Assembly: GCA_045560765.1 (NCBI GenBank) | Contig: JBJKZD010000006.1 | Coordinates: forward strand, 1-64,000 | Length of the DNA: 64,000 nucleotides | Reading direction: 5' to 3' | Source of the DNA: UBA9926 sp913064795 | GTDB taxonomy: Bacteria; Pseudomonadota; Gammaproteobacteria; Pseudomonadales; Azotimanducaceae | Shown: in pieces, positions 1-8,674 of the stretch | Layout of the letters: each line of letters starts with the position of its first letter | Position numbering within the stretch: the first letter of the stretch is position 1 | The notes under the pieces: generated by a model | What the model was told of the DNA's origin: nothing | The model's input: the letters and a program-made list of their open reading frames with translations, nothing else | The model's database searches: none | Program-made: the position numbers and the translations under genes

Positions 1-793
1 GGGCCAATAGCCCAACCATATAGTAACCCTCGATAAATCGCCCCGTGTGATCGAAGAAAAAACATCGATCAAAGTCGCCATCCCAAGCGATGCCTAGATC
101 AGCGCCCGTTGAGGTAATGGCATCGACTGTGGGCGTTCTGTTCTCGATCAACATCGGGTTGGGCACCCCGTTCGGGAAGTTTCCATCGGCACCAAAGTGC
201 ACTTTCACGAACTCAAAGGGTAAATCAGGTTCCAGCTGGTCAATGACGGCCCCTGCCCCTCCGTTGCCAGGATTGACTACAATCTTTAGCGGCTTAAGGC
301 GCTCGATGGGATCGACGTAACGCAACAACCGATCTCGATAGGCTTGGCGGTGATCGAGTGTTTGAAGTTGCCCGGTTCGCGAAGACTCGTCAAAATTTTG
401 CGTCTCGATCAAATCCCTGATGGCGAATAAGCCCGTATCACCACTGATGGGTTTTGACTCGGCTTTAACCAACTTCATACCGTTGTAATCTTTTGGATTG
501 TGGCTAGCCGTGACCATTATGCCGCCGTCCATTTTAAAATGTTCGGTGGCAAAGTAGATCTCTTCGGTGCCGCATTCTCCAATGTGAAAAACATCGACGC
601 CGGATGAGCGTAACCCTTCAATCAACGCGTCGGTGAGCGCTTGGCTCGTCAGACGGATATCATGCCCTACCACCACTTTGGTAGGCTGCAACCAGGTTGC
701 GTAGGCTTTTCCCAAGTCGCGTGCCAAATTAGGATTCAGCTGGTCAGGAATTCGGCCACGGATGTCGTAGGCTTTAAAACAGGAGAGGTCCAT
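1..793 (-). CDS. manB: phosphomannomutase/phosphoglucomutase, 3' part cut by window edge
   Basis: Interconverts hexose 1- and 6-phosphates for nucleotide-sugar and envelope polysaccharide synthesis; cytoplasmic alpha-D-phosphohexomutase family. Translating the minus strand gives about 264 residues. They include the family opening CFKAYDIRG (5-13), the phosphoserine loop TASHNP at 95-100 (Ser97 expected to carry the phosphate) and the metal-binding loop DGDFDR at 238-243. The family is usually about 450 residues, so roughly the last 40% lies outside the window. The start chosen is ATG at 793; an in-frame ATG at 808 is also possible, and neither has a clear ribosome site. The gene is divergent from the lipoprotein gene at 797, with start codons almost touching. 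Whether the preferred substrate is mannose or glucose phosphate cannot be decided here. Confidence 0.93.
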   Translation of the reverse strand, partial: MDLSCFKAYDIRGRIPDQLNPNLARDLGKAYATWLQPTKVVVGHDIRLTSQALTDALIEGLRSSGVDVFHIGECGTEEIYFATEHFKMDGGIMVTASHNPKDYNGMKLVKAESKPISGDTGLFAIRDLIETQNFDESSRTGQLQTLDHRQAYRDRLLRYVDPIERLKPLKIVVNPGNGGAGAVIDQLEPDLPFEFVKVHFGADGNFPNGVPNPMLIENRTPTVDAITSTGADLGIAWDGDFDRCFFFDHTGRFIEGYYMVGLLA

Positions 794-796
794 AGG

Positions 797-1888
797 ATGC
801 GCCGTCATCAATTGAAGCGCCCTAGTTTACACCAAAGGGCTGGAGCGAGCTGCTCCCCTTGCACCCAACTTCTTCGAAAGGGACTGCTACTTGGCATCCT
901 GATCGTGCTGGCAGGCTGTGAGCCTTCGGCTTTTGAGGGCGCACTGAGCCGCTATCTCGAGGGCATCGAGCGCATCCTTGGTCAGATCCCCGCTAAAGCC
1001 TCTGAAATGGGCCCCATACGTCCCCCGAGCGCTACGCCTCCTGTCAAACTAGCTCTGCAAGACGATCACAGGCTTGATTTGCTGGACTACCTCAAGACCA
1101 CACCCTGCGCGCTGCATCAGCTGATCGGTCAACGAAATTCTAGCCTCGGTCAATTTGCCACCGACTCGACTCGGCTCATCTATACCGTGCAATTTCTTCA
1201 GCAGGTGGATCCTTGCATCGCTTATCTGAGTGAGGAGAACCCGAACCTAGCGGATCAGCTCAGCGCGGCGAGCCTCGACAAACGAGAACGACTGCCGGGG
1301 CTACTGCGCTCGACTATTCTCAGCGGCCCGGAATATCATGCTTTCTGGAACCCCCCTCAGTCCCTGGGCGACTATCCAAGGACGGTGCAAAGTGATCTCG
1401 AAGTCGACTTTAAAGCACTCATTGCAGACGTTGCATCCCTCCGTGATGCCGCATTCAAGGATACCGCTGGCAGCTTCAATTCAAAACTGAGCGGACTCAA
1501 TAAAGGTGAAGGTGGATTGATGCTCGCCGCCTGGGAGGACGTCAGCCAATCTTTGGACATTGCAAACGAGATGATTATTGCCTTTAAGGCGAAACGACCA
1601 CTTTGCTACCTCAACCGATCTAACCCTCGAGCCGAGAATTTCCAAGGCCTTGTTCGAACCGTTTTCATCGACAGCATTCAGCCGCAAATCAGCGCTCTCA
1701 ATCGTAGAACCTACGCCTTGATGCCGCTCGTGCACCAGCTGGAGTCGGATCTCGGCGCCGGGATGGCGCCCGATTTTCGCGCCTTTGTGAATCAGAGGAC
1801 CCAGCGCATCGAGGCCGGCCGCCAAGCCCTTCGCGACCACGTTGCTCTGCTGGGTGACCTATTTGACAGCTGCGGCGGAATCACGTGA
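797..1888 (+). CDS. DUF3080 family lipoprotein
   Basis: Predicted lipoprotein of 363 residues, function unknown. The N-terminus has a basic stretch, a hydrophobic core and the lipobox LAGC with Cys41 as the lipidation site. The body carries the conserved DUF3080 segment from LDLLDYL through QRNSSLGQ to PCIAYL. The start at 797 follows an AGGAG-like site at 780-785 with about 11 bases spacing; the open frame runs further upstream to 641, but that part overlaps the divergent mutase and is unlikely to be used. The n-region before the hydrophobic core is long (about 29 residues), so a later non-ATG start is conceivable. The next gene is convergent and ends only 10 bases away. Family assignment rests on recognition of the conserved block. 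Confidence 0.82.
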   Translation: MRRHQLKRPSLHQRAGASCSPCTQLLRKGLLLGILIVLAGCEPSAFEGALSRYLEGIERILGQIPAKASEMGPIRPPSATPPVKLALQDDHRLDLLDYLKTTPCALHQLIGQRNSSLGQFATDSTRLIYTVQFLQQVDPCIAYLSEENPNLADQLSAASLDKRERLPGLLRSTILSGPEYHAFWNPPQSLGDYPRTVQSDLEVDFKALIADVASLRDAAFKDTAGSFNSKLSGLNKGEGGLMLAAWEDVSQSLDIANEMIIAFKAKRPLCYLNRSNPRAENFQGLVRTVFIDSIQPQISALNRRTYALMPLVHQLESDLGAGMAPDFRAFVNQRTQRIEAGRQALRDHVALLGDLFDSCGGIT

Positions 1889-1897
1889 CCCGATGGG

Positions 1898-3610
1898 TCA
1901 GTAACCCAACGCCGCGCCGCCTTCACGAGGATCCGCGAATCCTGTGAAGACGTCACCTTCAATCGAAATGCTGTTGGCATCACCCATCGCGGGACGCTCT
2001 TTTAACTGGTGTCCTAGCGCTCTGAGCGCATTTTGCGTTGGCGGGTCGATCGCCTCAGGACCGAAATAAATCACATCGGGTTGCCACTGATGATGAATTC
2101 TCGGTCGCCGCACCGCGGCCTCTAAATTCAACCCATAATCAATCATGTTCACAATGACCTGAAGCACCGTCGTAATGATGGTTGAGCCACCAGGTGAGCC
2201 TGTAATGAGATAAGGCTGACCTGATTTCAAAACGATTGTTGGCGACATTGAACTCAGCATTCGCTTACGAGGTTCAATGGCATTCGCTGCGTTGCCAACA
2301 AGACCATACTGGTTAGCACTGTCAGAACTTGCCGCAAAATCGTCCATCTCGTTATTCAACAAAATCCCTGTACCTGGGACCACCCACTGACTGCCAAAGC
2401 TACTATTGAGCGTCGTGGTCAGTGCTACCATCATTCCCGCGTCATCAATCACCGAAAAATGCGTTGTCTGCTCGCTCTCTGGATCCGCCAAGCCATGGCC
2501 CACATCCCTGCTCGAGCTCGCCCGCTCCGGGTCAAAACCGGCCATGCGTGCCGCCGCGTATTGTCTATCGATCAAAGCTTGCTGGGGCACCTGCCAAAAG
2601 TCAGGATCCCCCAGATGCTCCGCTCGATCGGCGTAGGCCCGGCGCTCAACTTCCGTCATCAAATGAATCAACGCTGCACTGCCAAGCGGCAACGTCTCAA
2701 GCTCGAAGTCTTGGAGCATGTTCAGCATCTGAATGAGCAAAATACCACCAGATGAAGGTGGCCCCATCCCGTAGATGTCATAACCTCGGTAACGGCCATG
2801 GACCGGCTTGCGCCAAACCGACACATAATCTTTAAGGTCAGCTTGCGTGATGAGTCCACCCCCGCGTTTCATTTCTGCAACGATCGCCTCTGCGACCCAA
2901 CCCGAATAAAACCCCGCTGCCCCGGCTTTCGAAATTGCCCTCAGGGTTTTCGCCAGATCGGGCTGCCGCCAAAGGTCACCACCCTCCAGGGGACGACTTG
3001 GCAGACTAAATTTCGCAACGGTTGCCGGTCTCTCGGGCACCCCAGCAACCAAATCACGTAACCGAGACGCCAGGATGTCGGATATTTCAAATCCCGACTC
3101 CGCAAGCTCAATGGCGGGCGCAAGCACCTCTTCCCGGGTTAGCTTCCCAAAGCGCTTATGGAGACGTAGTAGCCCATCGACCGACCCAGGGGTACCCGAT
3201 GCTAAATGGCTATAAAGTGCTTTTCTAGGATCGTATTGGCCCGATTCGTCAAGAAACTGCGTCGGCCAGGATGCCAGCGGCGCTTGTTCTCGATGATCAA
3301 GGGTCACCACCTCGCCCGAGGGAAGGCGAACAACTGCAAAACCACCCCCGCCAAGGTTACCGGCCTCAGGGTAAGTGACGCTTAATGCAAAACCTACAGC
3401 AACGGCACTGTCTACCGCGTTACCACCCGCCGCAAGGATGTCTAAACCGACTTGGCTGGCCTCCCGAGAGACTGAGACCACCATCCCCTTTGAGCCGCTG
3501 GAGGGATTCTCCGGGCCAGCAAGCGCCGAAGTAAAACACATCAACAACAGCCCAGAAAGACATCCCAAGCGAATCCAGGTTCCATTTAAAATCGGAAAAT
3601 CACAGATCAT
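1898..3610 (-). CDS. ggt: gamma-glutamyltransferase, exported
   Basis: Ntn-hydrolase that cleaves or transfers the gamma-glutamyl group of glutathione and similar compounds, expected in the periplasm. The 570 residues start with a signal peptide (hydrophobic core about 15-30, cleavage near ALAG). The autoprocessing motif TTHFSV begins at about Thr382, which would become the N-terminal nucleophile of the small subunit. The substrate-binding blocks NLGGGGF (about 84-90), SSFGS and MLSSMSPT, and the later PGGSTI, are present. Length matches the family. The start codon overlaps the stop of the upstream acyl-CoA synthetase gene as ATGA, so translation is probably coupled. A second, cytoplasmic GGT-like gene lies at 24521. 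Confidence 0.93.
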   Translation of the reverse strand: MICDFPILNGTWIRLGCLSGLLLMCFTSALAGPENPSSGSKGMVVSVSREASQVGLDILAAGGNAVDSAVAVGFALSVTYPEAGNLGGGGFAVVRLPSGEVVTLDHREQAPLASWPTQFLDESGQYDPRKALYSHLASGTPGSVDGLLRLHKRFGKLTREEVLAPAIELAESGFEISDILASRLRDLVAGVPERPATVAKFSLPSRPLEGGDLWRQPDLAKTLRAISKAGAAGFYSGWVAEAIVAEMKRGGGLITQADLKDYVSVWRKPVHGRYRGYDIYGMGPPSSGGILLIQMLNMLQDFELETLPLGSAALIHLMTEVERRAYADRAEHLGDPDFWQVPQQALIDRQYAAARMAGFDPERASSSRDVGHGLADPESEQTTHFSVIDDAGMMVALTTTLNSSFGSQWVVPGTGILLNNEMDDFAASSDSANQYGLVGNAANAIEPRKRMLSSMSPTIVLKSGQPYLITGSPGGSTIITTVLQVIVNMIDYGLNLEAAVRRPRIHHQWQPDVIYFGPEAIDPPTQNALRALGHQLKERPAMGDANSISIEGDVFTGFADPREGGAALGY

Positions 3611-5208
3611 ATTTGTTTACTGCGACCCGCCCAGTAGGGTTCACGGACCAACCGCCGCTGAATTTTTCCCGACGGCAATCGGGGCAAGTCATCAACAAAA
3701 TCGATACTCTTTGGGGATTTAAATCCCGGTAGATGGTCTCGGCAAAAAGCCATCAAGTCCTCCGCGAGGCTCGATGAAGGGTCAATACCTGGCTTTAGTT
3801 GAACAACCGATTTCACGGACTCTCCCCATTCCTCATTAGGGATACCCACGGTGCAGACATCGGATACGGCGGGATGTTTCAGCAACACATCATCCGTTTC
3901 CTGCGGATAGATATTGACCCCGCCGGCAATAATGGTTTCTGCGCTTCGGCCCGTTAGAAAAAGATAATTGTCCTCGTCAAAATAACCCATGTCACCCAAG
4001 GTGAAGTACTCTCCTCGGTAGCTGTTTTGCGTTTTCTCTGTATCTTTGTAGTAGACAAACCGTACCGCGGGGGCCTTAAAATAGATCGTTCCCACACTCA
4101 TCGCAGGCAGTAGTGCACCTTCGTCGTCCAGTATTCTATTGTCCGCCCCGTCCGGCGATCTCCCAACCGTACCCGGCTTCCCTAGCCATTCTTCCGGACC
4201 AACAAAGAAACCACCACCCCCTTCTGTTGCTGCGTAATACTCAAACAGTACCGGCCCTAAGTAATCCATCATCTGTTGTTTAACATGCACGGGACAAGGC
4301 GCGGCGCCGTGCAGGACATAACGCAAGCTGCTGACATCAAATCCGCTACGAAGCGTTTCGGGCAGAGCCAGCAACCGGTGGAACATGGTGGCAACCATAT
4401 GCGTGTGGGTAATCTTATGAGTCGCCACTAGGCGCAGGGTCTCTTCGGGATCCCATTTGTCCATCAAGACCGTTCCCACCCCCTGATTGATAGGCGCAAC
4501 AATATTAAAGGCCAGAGGCGCCGCGTGATAAGCCGGACCGGTGCAGAGCGCGCGATCTGTCTCAGGATTCCAAGCCGCAGCAAGCGTCGCCCGGGTTACG
4601 GTATCTGCGTTAGCACGGTCCCCCGCGGTTAACTTGGCAGGGGGTATTCGAGGCCGATAAACGCCTTTCGGACGACCGGTGGTCCCCGAGGTGTAGAGCA
4701 TCTGGGCACCAATTTCCGGATCACTCAAATCGTTTGCATCGACCCCTTCAAGCTGTTCATCATAATCTTCAAATCCGGCAATCGCCCCCCCAACAGAGAG
4801 CGCAACCTTGAGGCTTGACTGATGATCGGCAAGCGCAAGTTGGGCGGGTTCTGCACAACGAATATCCGCAATAAAAGCTTTGGCCTCACAATTGCCTACG
4901 ATGTAGGACGCGTTATCTCCAGTCAGATGCCAATTTATCGGTGTTACACGAAACCCAGCCCGCTGACAGGCAAAAAACACCTCTAAAAATTCGGGGCGAT
5001 TCACCAGCAACATCGCGACCCCATCATCGGGTTGCAGGCCCGAAGCTCGAAGAACCCGGGCAAGTTGATTGACTCTGGCGTTGAGTTCGAAGAAGGATCG
5101 CTCTCCCATGTTCGATGCAACCGCTAATCGATCTGGCGCATGATGGGCATGGTATGCCAGCATCATGCCCGTTTGGGCAGCGGCCTCTAAATTTTCTAAG
5201 TATTCCAT
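3607..5208 (-). CDS. AMP-dependent acyl-CoA synthetase/ligase
   Basis: ANL-superfamily ligase that activates a carboxylic acid as acyl-AMP and then acyl-CoA. The 533-residue protein contains the P-loop-like YTSGTTGRPKG at 172-182, the YAATEGGG segment, the GDMGYFDEDNYLFLTGR hinge region and the C-terminal catalytic lysine in LPSGKIQRR. ATG at 5208 is preferred because AGAAGG lies 7 bases upstream; an open frame continues to 5265 without a comparable site. The gene is coupled by a 4-base overlap to the exported GGT. The acid substrate cannot be told from sequence; medium- to long-chain or aromatic acids are typical of this branch. Confidence 0.9.
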   Translation of the reverse strand: MEYLENLEAAAQTGMMLAYHAHHAPDRLAVASNMGERSFFELNARVNQLARVLRASGLQPDDGVAMLLVNRPEFLEVFFACQRAGFRVTPINWHLTGDNASYIVGNCEAKAFIADIRCAEPAQLALADHQSSLKVALSVGGAIAGFEDYDEQLEGVDANDLSDPEIGAQMLYTSGTTGRPKGVYRPRIPPAKLTAGDRANADTVTRATLAAAWNPETDRALCTGPAYHAAPLAFNIVAPINQGVGTVLMDKWDPEETLRLVATHKITHTHMVATMFHRLLALPETLRSGFDVSSLRYVLHGAAPCPVHVKQQMMDYLGPVLFEYYAATEGGGGFFVGPEEWLGKPGTVGRSPDGADNRILDDEGALLPAMSVGTIYFKAPAVRFVYYKDTEKTQNSYRGEYFTLGDMGYFDEDNYLFLTGRSAETIIAGGVNIYPQETDDVLLKHPAVSDVCTVGIPNEEWGESVKSVVQLKPGIDPSSSLAEDLMAFCRDHLPGFKSPKSIDFVDDLPRLPSGKIQRRLVREPYWAGRSKQI

Positions 5209-5359
5209 GAACAAACCTTCTTTCGACCTATTGGCTTGATAGCATAACCGCGACCAGAAACACAATATGGGTGAACCCGCGAACAGCCTGAAAAAAGGAA
5301 AGTGACTCAGTCAAAAGTCGATTTGCCTTGAGGATCGAGGGCGCTAGCGAGCGCCTGGC

Positions 5360-6046
5360 TTAAGCATCCCGGGGTATGAACTGCATGGGCCCCGTTGGCT
5401 TTTGAGCGCCGGGGGACTTCTCCCGCGCGTTATTGATCGTGGGTTCAACGTCGACGACTCGCAGGCCAGAAGGCAGCCTTGGCGCCATCATTTCTTGTAC
5501 CCTCTCAATGGGTGACTCAGTATCCATCCAATACTGGACCTCGTTGGGCCGCAGCATCATTGGCAATCGATGATGAAACATCTGTGTCAATGGGTGGGCA
5601 TGGGTGGTGATGACGCTGCAGCTAAAGATGGTCTCATGATCACCCTGCCAGCAATCCCAGATACCTGCCAGAAGGAGAACCTCCGACTCATCAGAGGTGA
5701 AATACATCGGCTGACGTAGGGCCCCTTCTCGCCGCCATTCAAAATAGCCACTGACTGGAATGACGCACCGCCGCCGCTTGAACGGTTCTTTATAGGCCGG
5801 GCTAGAGGCGACGGTCTCTGAGCGCGCGTTGAACATGCTGAATTTTTGCTGCGGGCCCTTCGACCAACTCGGTACCAGCCACCAACGCATTCTGGCAGCC
5901 TGGGCGCCTTCAGGCGTGTCGTGGAGCACCCAAAGATCATCCGTTGGGGCAATATTCCATGACGTCTCGATCACAGGCATCTCGGAGAGGAACTGCGTTA
6001 GGAACGCTAAAACCGGCGCATCGATCACGTTCAGCCTGCCGCACAT
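5360..6046 (-). CDS. yedK: SRAP domain protein (YedK/HMCES), abasic-site crosslinking
   Basis: SOS-response-associated peptidase family, which shields abasic sites in single-stranded DNA by covalent thiazolidine attachment through Cys2. The start is set by this chemistry: ATG at 6046 gives MCGR, with Cys2 exposed after Met removal, and GGAGAAGGGAGT lies directly upstream. An open frame extends to 6106 but would bury the cysteine. Other family marks are FNARSET, SGYFEWR with its conserved Glu, and THAHPLTQMFHHRLP with the catalytic His. Length, 228 residues, is normal. The gene stands alone between an acyl-CoA synthetase and a divergent carbamoyltransferase. Confidence 0.95.
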   Translation of the reverse strand: MCGRLNVIDAPVLAFLTQFLSEMPVIETSWNIAPTDDLWVLHDTPEGAQAARMRWWLVPSWSKGPQQKFSMFNARSETVASSPAYKEPFKRRRCVIPVSGYFEWRREGALRQPMYFTSDESEVLLLAGIWDCWQGDHETIFSCSVITTHAHPLTQMFHHRLPMMLRPNEVQYWMDTESPIERVQEMMAPRLPSGLRVVDVEPTINNAREKSPGAQKPTGPMQFIPRDA

Positions 6047-6181
6047 ACTCCCTTCTCCTTTGGATAAAACGCCGCCCCAATCGGTGACAATCAGCCCTCT
6101 ATACACCCAAGTTAATTTAGACTACTCTACTGCAGCTTCATAGATCACAGTCATTTCAATACTGTTATTCGGAGCCAAACC

Positions 6182-7117
6182 ATGCGCCACATCAATGATT
6201 TGCTGAACTTCAGCACCGCAGATCTGACCGAAATCTTAGATTGCGCGATCAAAATCAAAGCATCCCCCGAAGACTACCGCGACGCCCTGCACCATCAAAG
6301 CCTTGCTATGTTGTTTCAAAAAACAAGCACGCGAACCCGGGTATCCTTTGAAGTCGCAATGACAGAGTTGGGTGGCCATGCCATCTACATGGATTGGCAA
6401 ACCTCAAACTTCATCCTCACCGACCTTGCCTACGAAATTGAATATTTATCCCGTAACGTTCAAGTGATTATGGCCAGACTGCTCAGCAACGACGACTTCC
6501 AGATAATGGCTAACGCCAGCCAAGTCCCCATGATCAATGGCTGTTGTGATCGGTATCATCCGTGTCAAGCCTTAACAGACGTTTTGACCATGATCGAGCA
6601 CAGTGAGAAACCTTTACCTGATCTCCACCTTTTGTATTCAGGGGTTCAAAACAACGTGTCGAACTCGCTGATTCTCATGGCTGATCGTTTAGGCTTTAGC
6701 CTGACCCTTGCAACACCGGAGCCAGAGATTCGCGCCGCAAGTTTCGATCCTCGGTTGCAAGCGATCACTCAGGACAGTGAGAGGATCAACCACGTGGATG
6801 ATCCAAGGATCGCGATCGATGGGGCAGACTTTATTTACACCGACACCTGGATCGACATGCAGTTCTTTAACGACCCAGAGAAAAAGGCAGAAAAGGCAGC
6901 ACTTCTCACTAAAATGCAGCCCTTCCAGGTCAATGAGTCACTGATCGAGGGTCACGACCTGATGATCATGCATGACATGCCAATTCATAACGATTATGAA
7001 ATAACGCCAGGCCTTGTTCGAGATCCGCGTTCGATTATTTTCAACCAAGCCGCCAATCGATTGCATGCCCAAAAAGGTCTGCTGTACTGGTTGCTCAATG
7101 CTCAAACATCGCCATGA
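6182..7117 (+). CDS. ornithine/aspartate carbamoyltransferase family protein with altered substrate loops
   Basis: Aspartate/ornithine carbamoyltransferase fold, 311 residues, cytoplasmic. The carbamoyl-phosphate side is intact: STRTR at 49-53, Arg99 in VIMARL, and HPCQ at 126-129. The C-terminal NRLHAQKGLL is ornithine-carbamoyltransferase-like. The second-substrate side is not: the family DxxxSMG motif reads DTWIDMQFF (221-229) and HCLPxHR reads HDMPIHNDYE (264-273), so the usual ornithine loop and the catalytic Cys are replaced. It is therefore uncertain that ornithine is the acceptor. The gene is coupled by an ATGA overlap to a DUF1330 gene and has no arginine-biosynthesis neighbours. The upstream region, shared with the divergent SRAP gene, is only 135 bases. 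Confidence 0.85.
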   Translation: MRHINDLLNFSTADLTEILDCAIKIKASPEDYRDALHHQSLAMLFQKTSTRTRVSFEVAMTELGGHAIYMDWQTSNFILTDLAYEIEYLSRNVQVIMARLLSNDDFQIMANASQVPMINGCCDRYHPCQALTDVLTMIEHSEKPLPDLHLLYSGVQNNVSNSLILMADRLGFSLTLATPEPEIRAASFDPRLQAITQDSERINHVDDPRIAIDGADFIYTDTWIDMQFFNDPEKKAEKAALLTKMQPFQVNESLIEGHDLMIMHDMPIHNDYEITPGLVRDPRSIIFNQAANRLHAQKGLLYWLLNAQTSP

Positions 7118-7404
7118 CGTGCTATATCCTTGCAGAGATTCAGATCGATGATCGGGGTCGCTATGCGGACTATGAATCTGGGTTTTTAGCCATCCTCACG
7201 GCATATGAAGGTCAAGTCATAGCGGTTGACGAGGCTCGCACCCTCCTTGAGGGACAAGCCTTCGGACACCGTACGGTAATCCTCAAATTTGCATCCGAAG
7301 TGGCAGCTCTGAACTGGTATGAGTCAGAAGCGTACCAAAAATTGATGACCCATCGACAAGCCGCAAGCCAGGCCAACGTCTCGATCATTCACGGGCTCGA
7401 TTAG
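7114..7404 (+). CDS. DUF1330 domain protein
   Basis: Small cytoplasmic protein of 96 residues with the ferredoxin-like dimeric alpha/beta-barrel pattern of DUF1330: MTCYILAEIQI at the start, the GHRTVILKF strand, then a WYESEAYQKLM helix. Function is not established for the family. Start and the preceding carbamoyltransferase stop overlap as ATGA, so the two are almost certainly one operon. That pairing suggests a shared substrate or a role in processing the product, but this is inference. A short inverted repeat, TAGGAT/ATCCTA, covers the stop codon (7402-7417) and lacks a T-run. Confidence 0.85.
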   Translation: MTCYILAEIQIDDRGRYADYESGFLAILTAYEGQVIAVDEARTLLEGQAFGHRTVILKFASEVAALNWYESEAYQKLMTHRQAASQANVSIIHGLD

Positions 7405-7435
7405 GATAACAATCCTAGCATCGTTGGCGTTGCAA

Positions 7436-8674
7436 CTATTGCTGGCGCCGCGGCGCTTGCTGCTGGGATTGTTGGCACAACAGCTCGACCCAATGCATGA
7501 CTGGAATCGACGTTCCAGCGGCCAAATGCAGGTGACAACCCACGTTCGCGGTGACGATCACCTCTGGCGCGTCACGCTCCAACCCAGCAACCATTTGATC
7601 TCGAAGCTGTTTAGACAAAGCCGGCTGCAGAACAGAATAGGTTCCAGCGGACCCACAGCAAGCAAGTGATGCCGGCGCTCCAACCGTTAATTCAAATCCT
7701 GCACCCAAAAGCAGCTGCTTCGCCGCCTCGCCAAGACCCTGACCGTGTGACAGCGTGCAAGGAGTGTGGACTGCAATACGACGTGGTTCGACGTTCCAAG
7801 TGTAACGTTGCAATATTTCAACCACATCGATCACCCGGCCAGAGATTTCGATCGCCAACGCATAATCTGGATCGCTGGGGCTAAAAAACTTGGCATAGTC
7901 TTTCAGGGTGACGCCACATCCGCTTGCGGTGGAGACAATTAAGGCGCCCTGGGGCACCTGGTCGCGGACTTGATGTAGCAATCGGCGCATATCTTGTCGC
8001 CCTTGATCATGCTCTCCCAGGTGGTAATTCAGCGCTCCACAACAAGCTTCGCCCTGGATACTGACGGTGGCAATGGCTTGAGAGGCCAACAATGCCCTCA
8101 ACGCCTCATTGACCGAGGGCGTCGCCGCCTGTTGCACACAGCCCTCGAGGATAACCACGGTTTGACTGAACGCCTCAGTTTTACGGGTTGCTTGTTGAAT
8201 CTTCGGAATCCGGGGAATACCAACGGGCAACCAGCGTATCAGCCATTTGAAGGATCTAAGGGTACGGAGCACCTTAAACCCTGTCCGCAGCAAACCTTGA
8301 GCGGACAAGATTCGTCGCAGCACACCTCGTGACAGTCGAGATCTGAGCGAACGAGCGTGAGTGTCTGCCATGATGCCTTTAGCAATATCTAGCAGCTCCG
8401 TATAGGCGACACCAGAAGGGCAATGGGTTTCGCAACTTCGACAAGTCAGGCACCGATCCAAATGGGTGCTGTGAGCTTCCTTCACTTCGCCCACTTCAAA
8501 CATTTCTTTGATCAACGCGATCCGGCCTCTGGGACTATCATTTTCATCGCCCAAGAGCTGATACGTCGGACACCCTGAGGTGCAAAAACCACAGTGCACA
8601 CAGCTTCGCAAAATGGTCTCTGCACGAGCAGCCTCTGGAAGATTTTCGAATCGAGGATGCAAGGACGTCTTCAT
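7436..8674 (-). CDS. glcF: glycolate oxidase iron-sulfur subunit
   Basis: Electron-transfer subunit of the membrane-associated glycolate oxidase that makes glyoxylate from glycolate. It has 412 residues. Two ferredoxin-type clusters are visible: CVHCGFCTSGC with Cys25, 28, 31, 35 and CLTCRSCETHC with Cys75, 78, 81, 85, each followed by Pro. Two CCG cysteine-rich motifs follow in EACCGALNYH and LACCGSAGTY. The start overlaps the GlcE stop by ATGA. It is the last gene of glcD-glcE-glcF. Confidence 0.96.
   Translation of the reverse strand: MKTSLHPRFENLPEAARAETILRSCVHCGFCTSGCPTYQLLGDENDSPRGRIALIKEMFEVGEVKEAHSTHLDRCLTCRSCETHCPSGVAYTELLDIAKGIMADTHARSLRSRLSRGVLRRILSAQGLLRTGFKVLRTLRSFKWLIRWLPVGIPRIPKIQQATRKTEAFSQTVVILEGCVQQAATPSVNEALRALLASQAIATVSIQGEACCGALNYHLGEHDQGRQDMRRLLHQVRDQVPQGALIVSTASGCGVTLKDYAKFFSPSDPDYALAIEISGRVIDVVEILQRYTWNVEPRRIAVHTPCTLSHGQGLGEAAKQLLLGAGFELTVGAPASLACCGSAGTYSVLQPALSKQLRDQMVAGLERDAPEVIVTANVGCHLHLAAGTSIPVMHWVELLCQQSQQQAPRRQQ

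Noticed and set aside
7402..7417. TAGGAT/ATCCTA hairpin as terminator
   Set aside because: Six-bp AT-rich stem covering the stop codon, no T-run; too weak to call.
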